DNA of 64,000 nucleotides from Prevotella sp. Its GTDB lineage: Bacteria > Bacteroidota > Bacteroidia > Bacteroidales > Bacteroidaceae. How positions within the stretch are numbered: position 1 is the stretch's first letter; every line of letters starts with the position of its first letter. The translations under genes were made by a program, and so were the position numbers. This document shows positions 28,001 through 35,928 of this stretch, one piece after another. A model generated the notes under the pieces. It saw only the letters and a list, made by a program, of their open reading frames with translations, ran no database searches and was not told where the DNA came from. The stretch spans positions 62,001 to 126,000 of the forward strand of contig JAFPZD010000040.1 in assembly GCA_017417465.1 (NCBI GenBank). The letters run 5' to 3'.

Positions 28001-28171
28001 TTCGTCCTTAACTTTGGCGACAACGTGAGTACCGGCATCAGGAGCCTCACCCCCACTCCCAACGATGAAGGCAGCATATACTCCCTGACAGGCGTAAAAC
28101 TGCAGGGTGAGCCAAAGAAGAACGGTCTGTTTATCCAAAACGGCAAAAAGAGAATCATCACAGGAAAGTGA
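25082..28171 (+). CDS. Secreted surface protein with exonuclease/endonuclease/phosphatase (EEP) domain
   Basis: 1029 residues with a signal peptide ('IMVALLTWAAATLSAHA'). The N-terminal module ('GGYYYIIVPAETPNLIVGIG') and jelly-roll-like module ('NPSFETGDETGWIL', 'IPSGEYELSAVL') parallel the protein at 21024. Residues about 486-775 form an EEP-fold domain: 'ALNVDGLPNKI' (catalytic Asn), 'DFIGCSEDF' (metal Glu), 'IDVFILHMDAGD', 'LIIGDTNSRW' (Asp/Asn) and 'GDHRPVVVEF' (Asp-His). Then follow the shared C-terminal module ('NSWNTLCLPFN', 'GKPYLIKWSNG') and the tail 'GLFIQNGKK'. EEP enzymes cleave phosphodiesters or phosphomonoesters (nucleases, inositol phosphatases, sphingomyelinases); the substrate is not readable. 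The N-terminal third is visibly more AT-rich than its surroundings. Confidence 0.78.
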   Translation: MKKAMHIMVALLTWAAATLSAHAADYTTFLTTERGFTEVTSIDDMIDDGGYYYIIVPAETPNLIVGIGRYEDKPDWAGDNTKALRLRSAATDPVAEMSNFFTIEKDGDYIGFRNVVENSDLFQTHDNNGYMYVLTYSDPTLDEWSYLTPTYQDDYWLFENGKYPMTCEAQWKGYMGSWTPGRLEVGEPIALNRTNVGDDVAGHYRLFRIAKNDLIALKRTPLYSATPSNPVDATWFIVNPSFETGDETGWILQNRNNGDNEFRTREYGMTNKDGDYLMNVYTWWNDHTVSQVVSNIPSGEYELSAVLCTFSDRTATLTGQTSVTSQTATVNGINDQTGIPASVNVTVGNDQKLTIVAHSTTDWWSSKERDTDYYKILFYKVDDIRLTCKSVFLNGYALPLPNNEVTILKPNQWYYYDVTLGAEYVLIGALDGMVYSTDGDKTIDNVNASTPSRKMELAAGRIYFKTTRSDATLYITPSCTVNEGTFSAVALNVDGLPNKILFYNLNEDGPGESGTKKISQYLASKGYDFIGCSEDFNYNGSLMESLKAEYSCGSIRKTLSVGGLSGGLPFDTDGLNLLWKNSKISATNESWTRWTSTTSTDGNQYVKKGYRHYDVLIDGSALIDVFILHMDAGDASDSRHAQWEQLAGAINSADATRPKLIIGDTNSRWTREEIAAHFMNRLNANLAASDVWVEKCRNNVYPTTAMGDLTDQSDPSNFSNYEIVDKIIYINPTAPNTLQLVPQSFKIENDYTYDYVDHDGNTKPLGDHRPVVVEFKWIKSGDAVNMPITLTDNGDNTTTIRNTSGIVADVTIQDRTLYKDNSWNTLCLPFNMTADQVTTQLAPSELKELDTAADNYEHVTGLDGSTLYLNFKDAQTIEVGKPYLIKWSNGGSNIVNPQFTGVTVSDSEAMGIASTDGTVTFQGTYAPVALAKDDKTNLYLDEEDTLNWPIIDNFYVNAFRAYFHLSPNSGARKFVLNFGDNVSTGIRSLTPTPNDEGSIYSLTGVKLQGEPKKNGLFIQNGKKRIITGK

Positions 28172-28194
28172 GTCACACTTCCATCGAATGAACA

Positions 28195-28770
28195 ATGACG
28201 ACAGGTAACGGCATCAAGCTCTACATCAACGACCGCCTACAGGACCTCGACCTCGATGAGGCCCTTGCGCGGTTGTCAGAGCAACGACGCGAACAGGCCC
28301 TGCGCTTCCGCTTCGAGCAGGGGCGCCGGGCCTGCGCCGCTGCCTACCTGCTGCTCTGCGAAGGACTGCGCCACGACTATGGGCTGACGGAACTGCCACG
28401 CTTCGAGTACGGCGAGCACGGTAAGCCTGTCATCGTCGGCCATCCCGACATTCACTTTAATCTGAGTCACTGCCACGAGGCCGCCATCTGCGCCATCAGC
28501 GACCAGCCTGTCGGCGTCGACATCGAGTCGATTCGACCTCTTAAAGAATCGTTGGTAAACTACACGATGAATGATGACGAAGTGAACCAGATTCTAACCT
28601 CCGAGAACCCCGCCCTGACTTTTACAAGCCTTTGGACCATGAAGGAGGCCGTCGTGAAACGTTCCGGACTGGGACTCACCAACGACCTGAAGCACCTGCT
28701 CTGTCCGCGTCCACAAGGACTGACGACAGTTGTCAGTGCCGACGGACACTATGTCTACAGCTATCTATAA
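28195..28770 (+). CDS. 4'-phosphopantetheinyl transferase superfamily protein
   Basis: Transfers phosphopantetheine from CoA to a carrier-protein serine; cytoplasmic. 191 residues. 'FNLSHCHEAAICAIS' and 'VGVDIESIRPL' carry the Mg-binding Asp and Glu, and 'SLWTMKEAVVKRSGLGL' is the W-KEA-K motif, so the Sfp-type core appears intact. No carrier protein, PKS or NRPS gene is visible nearby. It may act on the fatty-acid ACP or on a distant pathway; its position between an EEP protein and GH92 looks incidental. Confidence 0.88.
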   Translation: MTTGNGIKLYINDRLQDLDLDEALARLSEQRREQALRFRFEQGRRACAAAYLLLCEGLRHDYGLTELPRFEYGEHGKPVIVGHPDIHFNLSHCHEAAICAISDQPVGVDIESIRPLKESLVNYTMNDDEVNQILTSENPALTFTSLWTMKEAVVKRSGLGLTNDLKHLLCPRPQGLTTVVSADGHYVYSYL

Positions 28771-28789
28771 TCAACCAATACTCAACACA

Positions 28790-31132
28790 ATGAAACGACT
28801 TATCACAGCACTGGCATTAGCCACAATGCTCGGTAGCGCTCAAGCCACCACAACGCCCGTCGACCACGTTAGCACCCTGGTGGGAACGCTGTCGAAACAC
28901 TCTCTTTCAACCGGTAACACTTATCCTGCCACGGCCCTGCCATGGGGCATGAACTTCTGGACTCCCCAGACGGGGCGTATGGGCGACGGCTGGCAGTACG
29001 TCTATACCGAAGACAAGATTCGCGGTTTTAAGCAGACGCACCAACCCTCGCCGTGGATCAACGACTACGGACAGTTCTCCATCATGCCCATCGTCGACAG
29101 GGAAGGGGAAACAACGTCCGAATTCATCTACGACGAAGAAAAGCGTGCCAGTTGGTTCTCCCACAAGACCGAAGTCGCTACGCCTTATTATTATAAGGTC
29201 TATCTGGCCGACTACGACGTATGGGCCGAGATTACGCCCACTGAGCGTGCCGCCATCATGCGCTTTACCTTCCCCGATAGCAAGAAGATTAACAGCCTGT
29301 CACGTATTGTCGTCGATGCCTTCGACAAGGGCTCGGCCATCAAGTACGATGTAAACAAGAACACCATCTGTGGCTACAGCTCGCGCAACAGTGGTGGCGT
29401 GCCCGCCAACTTCCGCAACTATTTCGTCCTCCAGTTCGACACCCAGTTCCAGTATTGGGGAATACAGAAAGATGGCAATATCTTTGTAGGAAGCGAAGCT
29501 GAGGGCGACCATGTGTTGGCGATGGTGGGCTTCGACACAAAGAAAGGCCAGCAGATCACGGTCCGCGTGGCCTCGTCGTTCATCAGCGAGGAGCAGGCAT
29601 GGCAGAATCTCAAGGAACTAGGCAACCGCTCTTTCGACCAGGTGTGCGCCGACGGTCGCCAGCGCTGGAACGACGTGCTGGGCCGCATCGAAGTAGAGGA
29701 CACCGACATCGACCACCTGCGCACATTCTACTCCTGCCTCTACCGTTCGGTGCTCTTCCCTCGCGCATTCTATGAAATCGATGCAAATGGCAACCCCATT
29801 CACTATAGCCCTCACACCGGTGAGGTATGCCCTGGCTACTATTTCACCGACACCGGCTTCTGGGACACGTTCCGCTGCCTGTTCCCCTTGCTGAACCTGG
29901 TCTATCCCGAGATGAACGAGAAGATGCAAGAGGGTCTGGTGAACTGCTACAAAGAGAGCGGTTTCCTGCCCGAATGGGCAAGCCCCGGTCATCGTGGCTG
30001 CATGGTGGGCAACAACTCTGCATCGGTCGTTGCCGATGCCTATCTGAAAGGACTGAAAAACTATGATATTGAATCACTCTGGCAGGCTGTCGTCCACGGC
30101 GCCAACGCCGTTCATCCGCAGGTTTCTTCGACGGGTCGACTGGGCTTTGAGTATTATAACAAGCTGGGCTACGTGCCCTACGACGTGGGCATCAACGAGA
30201 ACGTGGCACGCACCTTAGAGTATGCCTACGACGACTGGTGCATCTACCAACTAGGCAAAAAGCTTGGTAAGAAGGAGAAAGAGCTGAAGCCCTTCCGTGA
30301 GCGTGCCCTGAACTACCGCAACGTCTTTGACCCAGAGACGAAGCTGATGCGCGGCCGCAATCAAGACGGTACCTTCCAGTCACCGTTCTCACCGCTGAAG
30401 TGGGGCGATGCCTTCACCGAGGGTAATGCTTGGCACTACACGTGGTCGGTATTCCACGACCCCGAAGGTCTGATCCAACTCATGGGCGGCAACGACGTGT
30501 TCGTCAGCATGCTCGACTCCGTGTTCAACGTGCCACCCCTCTTCGACGAGAGCTACTACCGCGCCGTCATTCATGAGATACGTGAAATGCAGATTATGGG
30601 TATGGGTAACTATGCCCACGGCAACCAGCCCATCCAGCACATGATCTATCTCTACGACTGGGCCGGACAGCCCTGGAAGGCTCAGCAGCACATACGTGAG
30701 GTGATGGACCGCCTCTACAACGCCCTGCCCGACGGTTACTGCGGCGATGAGGACAACGGCCAGACATCAGCCTGGTACGTCTTCTCGGCCATGGGCTTCT
30801 ATCCCGTCTGCCCCGGCTCCGGCGAATATGCGCTTGGAACGCCCTACTTCCCCCACATTGTGCTCCACCTGCCTACTGGCCGCACACTGACCATCGATGC
30901 CCGTGATGTACAGAATCCATACATCGGTAGCATGACGCTGAACGGACAGTCTTACGACCGCAACTACCTCTGTCACGACGACCTGCTGAAAGGCGGCAAT
31001 ATCGTCTACCAGATGCAGGCACAGCCTAACCTGCAGCGTGGAACCTCGGCCGATGCTGCTCCCTACTCCTTCACTTCACGGACATCGCCCGGCACTCTGC
31101 CGTACTCATCTTTGAAGCACTTGGTAAAGTAG
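28790..31132 (+). CDS. Glycoside hydrolase family 92 alpha-mannosidase
   Basis: 780 residues from the ATG at 28790, which gives a clean signal peptide ('LITALALATMLGSAQA'); an earlier in-frame ATG overlaps the preceding gene. GH92 enzymes are calcium-dependent exo-alpha-mannosidases acting on N-glycans and yeast mannan. Typical segments: 'DHVSTLVGT' at the N-terminus, 'FWDTFRCLFPLLNLVYPE', 'GNQPIQHMIYLYDWAGQPW', and 'GDEDNGQTSAWYVFSAMGFY' containing acidic catalytic residues. The usual family end, near 'APYSF', is followed by about 18 extra residues encoded antisense to the last codons of the convergent regulator gene (70-base overlap). The adjacent regulator may control it. Confidence 0.93.
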   Translation: MKRLITALALATMLGSAQATTTPVDHVSTLVGTLSKHSLSTGNTYPATALPWGMNFWTPQTGRMGDGWQYVYTEDKIRGFKQTHQPSPWINDYGQFSIMPIVDREGETTSEFIYDEEKRASWFSHKTEVATPYYYKVYLADYDVWAEITPTERAAIMRFTFPDSKKINSLSRIVVDAFDKGSAIKYDVNKNTICGYSSRNSGGVPANFRNYFVLQFDTQFQYWGIQKDGNIFVGSEAEGDHVLAMVGFDTKKGQQITVRVASSFISEEQAWQNLKELGNRSFDQVCADGRQRWNDVLGRIEVEDTDIDHLRTFYSCLYRSVLFPRAFYEIDANGNPIHYSPHTGEVCPGYYFTDTGFWDTFRCLFPLLNLVYPEMNEKMQEGLVNCYKESGFLPEWASPGHRGCMVGNNSASVVADAYLKGLKNYDIESLWQAVVHGANAVHPQVSSTGRLGFEYYNKLGYVPYDVGINENVARTLEYAYDDWCIYQLGKKLGKKEKELKPFRERALNYRNVFDPETKLMRGRNQDGTFQSPFSPLKWGDAFTEGNAWHYTWSVFHDPEGLIQLMGGNDVFVSMLDSVFNVPPLFDESYYRAVIHEIREMQIMGMGNYAHGNQPIQHMIYLYDWAGQPWKAQQHIREVMDRLYNALPDGYCGDEDNGQTSAWYVFSAMGFYPVCPGSGEYALGTPYFPHIVLHLPTGRTLTIDARDVQNPYIGSMTLNGQSYDRNYLCHDDLLKGGNIVYQMQAQPNLQRGTSADAAPYSFTSRTSPGTLPYSSLKHLVK

Positions 31133-33297
31133 CTTGGCGTGGTAAAGCCAACCTTATAGGCAACCTCGCTGACGGTGAGGTCGGTACTTTGCAACAGCTC
31201 ACGAGCCTTGGCCAGACGGGCTTTGCGAATCAAGTCAACGGGTGTGGAACCCGTCAGCGCCTTTACCTTGCGGTAGAGCTGTACGCGACTGAGCCCCATA
31301 TCGGCACCAAGGTCCTCGACACTGAGATTACTGTCGCTCAGGCGTGCCTCAACGACAGCCTTGAAACGCATGACAAAGGGAGACGAGGGCTGCGCGTCGG
31401 CCACAGCCTCCATCGTCGGAACGGCGGTCTCTTCTGAGGCCGCCTCTTTTTCTTCATCCTTGCTGCCCCACAAGTCTTTCAGTACCCTCCTGCTATGCAG
31501 CAAGTTGGTGATGCGTGCCTGCAGCAGTTCTTTTTCGAACGGTTTGGTGATGTAAGCGTCGGCACCACTCTCATAGCCCTCTATCTGGTGACTGCTGAGT
31601 GCCCGAGCTGTGAGAAGAATGACAGGGATATGACTGGTCACGAAGTCAGACTTCACCTGCTGACAGAATTCAAGACCGTTCATCACCGGCATCATCACGT
31701 CACTGACAATCAGGTCGGGCACCTGCTCACGCGCCACTGCCAGTCCACGTTGACCATCTTCGGCCTCATACACTTGATAGTCGGCTTGCAGGATGCTACG
31801 CAGGTAGGCACGCACGTCGGCATTATCATCGACAATCAGGAGTGTGGGCATTTCTTCCTGCTGTCCACTGCCAAGCGTCTGGGAAGCTGAGGGCTGCATG
31901 GCAATAGGCTCACACCATGCGGCCGTTCCGTTTCCACTATTGTCAGCTACGCTACTCACGCTTCGCTTGCCTGCCTGCATGTCGAGTATCTTATTGATAA
32001 GCCCCGAGAGGTGGGTCGTGTTGCGCCTGACAATAGCAAACAACTCTGCCGCCGACTCAGGTGCCTCGCTGATGGTAGGCGTGGCAGCCAACAAATCGAG
32101 TGGTCCCTCGATGAGCGTCAACGGCGTCCGCAGCTCGTGGGCTGCCTCCGTGTAAAAGTCCAGTTGCTCGCGTTCCATCTGCGTCCGCTCCTGATGAAGG
32201 CGTGCCCTTTGACGGAAGAAGAGCCACAAGGCGACCACCAACAAGAGCAGCAGTACGATGACACCAATGGCCAACAGTGTGACGGTGCGCTGGGCCGACA
32301 ATTGCTGCAGATAGCCCGTCGCCATCTGGTGTAGCTGCTCCAGATAGGCCGTCTGGCGCATCACTTCCTCACTCTCCATGAGTAGAACGTTCGCATTACT
32401 GCTGGTGACGATGGCCGACATCAACGATGTATCCTTCTCGTAAGGCCGTCCTTCCAGAATGTCGACTGCCACTTGCAGCAGCACGTCACCGTATGTTGGA
32501 TAGATATATGAGGCATCGAGCAGCGAGTCACGCACCAGCTGAATACCCCCGCCCTCACCCGGCAGGCCATCGATGCCACAGAACAGCGGCAGACGACCTT
32601 CTGGACGCTGTTCCATATAAGCCTTACGGGCACCCATAGCCGAGCGGTCGTTCATACCGAAAACGAGGTCGACGTCAATGTCACGATGCGACGACAGCCA
32701 CGACTTCACAATATCGAAAGCCGTTGGCTCAGTCCAGTCGCCCTGCAGCGTGGCCACCACACTGACGCCGGGATAGCGGTTCAGTGCATCGGTAAAGCCA
32801 TTGTGGCGCTCAATGGCCGGTGATGAGCCTTTCAACCCCATGATTTCCAGTACTCGTCCCCTACCCTTCAGCCTTGTTGCAACGTAGTCACCCATGACAC
32901 GCCCCATCTCATAGTTATCGGCTCCTAAAAAAGCGGTGTATTTCTGCGAGTTTGTTTTGCGCTCAAAGACAATGACGGGGATACCCTGATCATAGGCACG
33001 GTCGATGGCCGGCGAGATGGTAGCCATCTGGTTGGGAGCCACAATAAGCAGGTCGATGCCCTTGGCCAAGAGACTGTCGATCTGCTGCACCTGACGCGCA
33101 TCGCTGTCATAAGCCGCAGCAAAACAGAGCTCCACATTATCATGGAAATAGGCCGCCATCCGAAGCTCAGCGTTCTGCTTGTCGCGCCAGATGTCATCGG
33201 AACACTGCGACACGCCAATGCGATAGTTCTTGCTTCGCCCTGTACATGCCGCCAGACCCACGATGATGGCCATAGCAATCAGGAATTGTCTGTACAT
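31063..33297 (-). CDS. Envelope-spanning hybrid regulator: sugar-binding sensor, DHp, REC and AraC HTH, without HATPase domain
   Basis: 744 residues. N-terminal signal/lipobox-like segment ('IIVGLAACTG'), then a periplasmic sugar-binding-protein fold at about 25-315 ('YRIGVSQCSDDIWRDKQN', 'IDLLIVAPNQ', 'GIPVIVFERK'), TM helix at 338-361, and a DHp helix pair with H387 in 'AAHELRTPLTLIEGPLDLL'. Residues 441-483 are a short linker leading directly to a receiver domain ('LLIVDDNADVRAYL', phospho-acceptor D533 in 'SDVMMP', K585 in 'TKPF') and a C-terminal AraC-type HTH (about 645-744). In hybrid two-component systems of Bacteroides a HATPase of about 110-150 residues lies between DHp and REC; here it is absent. 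It is convergent with GH92, a plausible target. Confidence 0.88.
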   Translation of the reverse strand: MYRQFLIAMAIIVGLAACTGRSKNYRIGVSQCSDDIWRDKQNAELRMAAYFHDNVELCFAAAYDSDARQVQQIDSLLAKGIDLLIVAPNQMATISPAIDRAYDQGIPVIVFERKTNSQKYTAFLGADNYEMGRVMGDYVATRLKGRGRVLEIMGLKGSSPAIERHNGFTDALNRYPGVSVVATLQGDWTEPTAFDIVKSWLSSHRDIDVDLVFGMNDRSAMGARKAYMEQRPEGRLPLFCGIDGLPGEGGGIQLVRDSLLDASYIYPTYGDVLLQVAVDILEGRPYEKDTSLMSAIVTSSNANVLLMESEEVMRQTAYLEQLHQMATGYLQQLSAQRTVTLLAIGVIVLLLLLVVALWLFFRQRARLHQERTQMEREQLDFYTEAAHELRTPLTLIEGPLDLLAATPTISEAPESAAELFAIVRRNTTHLSGLINKILDMQAGKRSVSSVADNSGNGTAAWCEPIAMQPSASQTLGSGQQEEMPTLLIVDDNADVRAYLRSILQADYQVYEAEDGQRGLAVAREQVPDLIVSDVMMPVMNGLEFCQQVKSDFVTSHIPVILLTARALSSHQIEGYESGADAYITKPFEKELLQARITNLLHSRRVLKDLWGSKDEEKEAASEETAVPTMEAVADAQPSSPFVMRFKAVVEARLSDSNLSVEDLGADMGLSRVQLYRKVKALTGSTPVDLIRKARLAKARELLQSTDLTVSEVAYKVGFTTPSYFTKCFKDEYGRVPGDVREVKE

Positions 33298-33326
33298 AAA
33301 AGCTATCGTTTTTAGTTTTCTGAGTG

Positions 33327-33334
33327 CAAAGGTA
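33327..33334 (-). promoter_or_regulatory. -7 box for the hybrid regulator gene
   Basis: TACCTTTG on the minus strand, 29 bases upstream of the start codon at 33297. Confidence 0.6.
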
Positions 33335-33419
33335 CGAAAAAGAAGCGAATAAACAGCGTTGTATTTCTAAAAAAATACGAAAAATAAGCACTTTATACTG
33401 CAGTTTCAGGAAAAATGTG

Positions 33420-33427
33420 TAACTTTG
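33420..33427 (+). promoter_or_regulatory. -7 box for the lpxD operon
   Basis: TAACTTTG, 29 bases before the lpxD ATG. It could drive much of the 33457-42651 run, where gaps are small. The -33 element is not well matched. Confidence 0.6.
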
Positions 33428-33456
33428 CACGCTATAAGTGTAATAGAAAATATTAT

Positions 33457-34497
33457 ATGGAGTTTACTGCCAAACAAATTGCCGAACTCATCGGTGGTCG
33501 TGTGGAAGGCAACGAGCAGGCCGCTGTCAGTTCTTTTGCAAAGATTGAAGAAGGAAAGGAGGGAGCTATTTCGTTCCTTTCGAACCCCAAATACACTCAT
33601 TATCTCTACGACACTAAATCGAGTGTCGTCCTTGTGAACAACGACCTGAAGCTTGAACATGACGTGGCTCCCACACTCATCCGTGTGGCTAACGCCTACG
33701 AGGCTGTGGCCCGCCTGCTGCAGGTCTACGAATCGATGAAGCCCCACAAGACTGGCATCGACGCCTTGGCTTCAGTGGCTTCAACAGCCCAGGTTGGCAA
33801 AGATGTTTATATCGGAGCATTTGCCGTTATTGGCGAGGGTGCTGTGATTGGTGATGGCACGCAGGTCTATCCCCACACCGTCATTGGTGACGGCGTAGTG
33901 ATTGGAACAGGCTGTCTGCTCTACCCTAATGTCACGGTCTACCAGGGCTGCCAGATAGGCAACCACGTAACCATCCATGCTGGCAGCGTCATCGGTGCCG
34001 ATGGTTTCGGATTTGCCCCCAACCAAGAAGGTTACGACAAGATTCCACAAATTGGCATTGTCGTCATTGAGGACGATGTTGAAATTGGTGCCAATACATG
34101 CATCGACCGTTCGACGATGGGCGAGACGCGCATCCATCGCGGTGTGAAACTTGACAACCTGATTCAGGTTGCCCACAACTGTGAAATTGGCGAGAACACC
34201 GTCATGTCGGCACAAGTCGGCATGGCTGGCTCGACGAAGATTGGAGCATGGTGCATGGTGGGCGGTCAGGCTGGTTTTGCAGGCCATATCCATGTGGCTG
34301 ACAAAACTAATGTTGGAGCACAGTGCGGCGTCATCAGCAACACCAAGGGCAACGGTGAAACGCTCATCGGCTCGCCTGCCATGGACCCACGCGAATACTT
34401 TAAGGCCGTGGCCTATTGGAAGCGCATGGGCGACCTGACTCAGGAAGTGTACAAACTGAAGAAGCAGGTTGAAGAAATGAAAAGAAGTGATAAGTAA
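33457..34497 (+). CDS. lpxD: UDP-3-O-(3-hydroxyacyl)glucosamine N-acyltransferase
   Basis: Third step of lipid A synthesis, adding the N-linked hydroxyacyl chain; cytoplasmic trimer. 346 residues from the ATG at 33457, chosen because '[14 protein letters not shown]' is the typical LpxD start and the upstream frame opening overlaps the promoter. N-terminal LpxD domain, then left-handed beta-helix hexapeptide repeats ('[18 protein letters not shown]', '[14 protein letters not shown]'), with the catalytic His in '[12 protein letters not shown]'. First gene of the lpxD-lpxC/fabZ-lpxA cluster. Confidence 0.96.
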   Translation: MEFTAKQIAELIGGRVEGNEQAAVSSFAKIEEGKEGAISFLSNPKYTHYLYDTKSSVVLVNNDLKLEHDVAPTLIRVANAYEAVARLLQVYESMKPHKTGIDALASVASTAQVGKDVYIGAFAVIGEGAVIGDGTQVYPHTVIGDGVVIGTGCLLYPNVTVYQGCQIGNHVTIHAGSVIGADGFGFAPNQEGYDKIPQIGIVVIEDDVEIGANTCIDRSTMGETRIHRGVKLDNLIQVAHNCEIGENTVMSAQVGMAGSTKIGAWCMVGGQAGFAGHIHVADKTNVGAQCGVISNTKGNGETLIGSPAMDPREYFKAVAYWKRMGDLTQEVYKLKKQVEEMKRSDK

Positions 34498-34533
34498 AAG
34501 TGAAGGCGATAATCGTAAACCGATAATAAAAAG

Positions 34534-35916
34534 ATGAAACAAAAAACTCTGAAAGGCAGCTTCTCGCTCTGCGGAAAAGGGCTGCACACAGGACTGAGCC
34601 TAACGGTGACTTTCAATCCCGCACCAGAGAATCACGGCTACAAGATTCAGCGCATCGACCTTGAGGGGATGCCCACGATCGATGCCATTGCCGAGAACGT
34701 GGTGGACACACACCGCGGCACGGTGTTAGGCAAAGGCGACATACGCATATCAACCATTGAGCACGGCCTGTCGGCCCTCTACGCCCTCGGCGTTGACAAC
34801 GCCCTCATTCAGGTGAACGGCCCCGAATTCCCCATCCTCGACGGCTCTGCAGTGAAGTATGTCGAGAAGATTCAGGAAGTAGGCATCGAGGAGCAGAGTG
34901 CTCCCAAGGACTGGTATGTCATCAGAAAGAAAATCGAAGTGCGTGACGACGACACCGACTCATGCATCACTATTCTGCCCGATGAGGAGTTCTCGCTCAC
35001 AACGATGTGCTCGTTCGAGTCGAAGTTCATCAACAGCCAGTTTGCCACCCTCGACAATATCCACAAGTATGCCACTGAGATAGCCCCTGCACGCACGTTC
35101 GTCTTTGTACGCGATTTAGAGCCACTGCTTCAGGCTAACCTTATCAAGGGTGGCGACCTCGACAACGCCATCGTCATCTACGAGCGTCAAACCACGCAGG
35201 AACGCCTTGACATGCTGGCCGACATGCTCCACGCGGAGCACCGCAATGCCAACGACCTGGGCTACATCCAGCACAAGCCGCTGGTGTGGGAGAACGAGTG
35301 TACGCGCCACAAGCTACTCGATATCATCGGCGACATGGCTCTCATCGGCAAGCCCATCAAGGGACGTATCGTGGCCACCCGCCCAGGACACACTATTAAT
35401 AATAAGTTCGCACGCGAGATGCGTAAGGAGATTCGTAAGCACGAGATCCAGGCACCAGCCTACGACCCCAACGAGACGCCCGTGATGGACGTTAACCGCA
35501 TCCGCGAACTGCTGCCCCACCGCTACCCCATGCAGTTGGTTGACAAGGTGATCGAGATTGGCGCCAACACCATTGTTGGTGTGAAGAACGTCACTAGCAA
35601 CGAGCCATTCTTCCAGGGGCACTTCCCTCAGGAGCCCGTCATGCCCGGCGTCCTTCAGATCGAAGCCATGGCACAGGTAGGCGGTCTGTTGGTGCTCAGC
35701 GGTGTCGAGGAGCCCGAGCGCTGGTCGACCTACTTCCTTAAGATTGATGGCGTGAAGTTCCGCCAGAAGGTGGTCCCCGGTGACACACTGCTCTTCAAGG
35801 TCGACATGCTGACGCCTATCCGTCACGGCATTGCTACCATGCACGGCTACGTCTTCGTCGGCGACCACGTCGTCAGCGAGGCATCATTCACCGCCCAAAT
35901 CATCAAGAACAAGTAA
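34534..35916 (+). CDS. lpxC/fabZ: Bifunctional UDP-3-O-acyl-N-acetylglucosamine deacetylase / 3-hydroxyacyl-ACP dehydratase
   Basis: LpxC-FabZ fusion of 460 residues, a Bacteroidetes hallmark joining the committed lipid A step to fatty-acid elongation. The LpxC part (about 1-305) shows 'LKGSFSLCGKGLHTGLS', 'ISTIEHGLSALYALGVDNA' (zinc His) and 'GPEFPILDGSA'. The FabZ part (about 320-460) shows 'LLPHRYPMQLVDKV' (catalytic His) and 'GHFPQEPVMPGVLQIEAMAQ' (catalytic Glu). It lies 36 bases after lpxD and 12 before lpxA. Confidence 0.97.
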   Translation: MKQKTLKGSFSLCGKGLHTGLSLTVTFNPAPENHGYKIQRIDLEGMPTIDAIAENVVDTHRGTVLGKGDIRISTIEHGLSALYALGVDNALIQVNGPEFPILDGSAVKYVEKIQEVGIEEQSAPKDWYVIRKKIEVRDDDTDSCITILPDEEFSLTTMCSFESKFINSQFATLDNIHKYATEIAPARTFVFVRDLEPLLQANLIKGGDLDNAIVIYERQTTQERLDMLADMLHAEHRNANDLGYIQHKPLVWENECTRHKLLDIIGDMALIGKPIKGRIVATRPGHTINNKFAREMRKEIRKHEIQAPAYDPNETPVMDVNRIRELLPHRYPMQLVDKVIEIGANTIVGVKNVTSNEPFFQGHFPQEPVMPGVLQIEAMAQVGGLLVLSGVEEPERWSTYFLKIDGVKFRQKVVPGDTLLFKVDMLTPIRHGIATMHGYVFVGDHVVSEASFTAQIIKNK

Positions 35917-35928
35917 CACTATCCCCTA

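Noticed and set aside
31849-31977. Frameshifted HATPase domain within the regulator
   Set aside because: The segment is only about 129 bases and no frame carries N-, G1- or G2-box residues.
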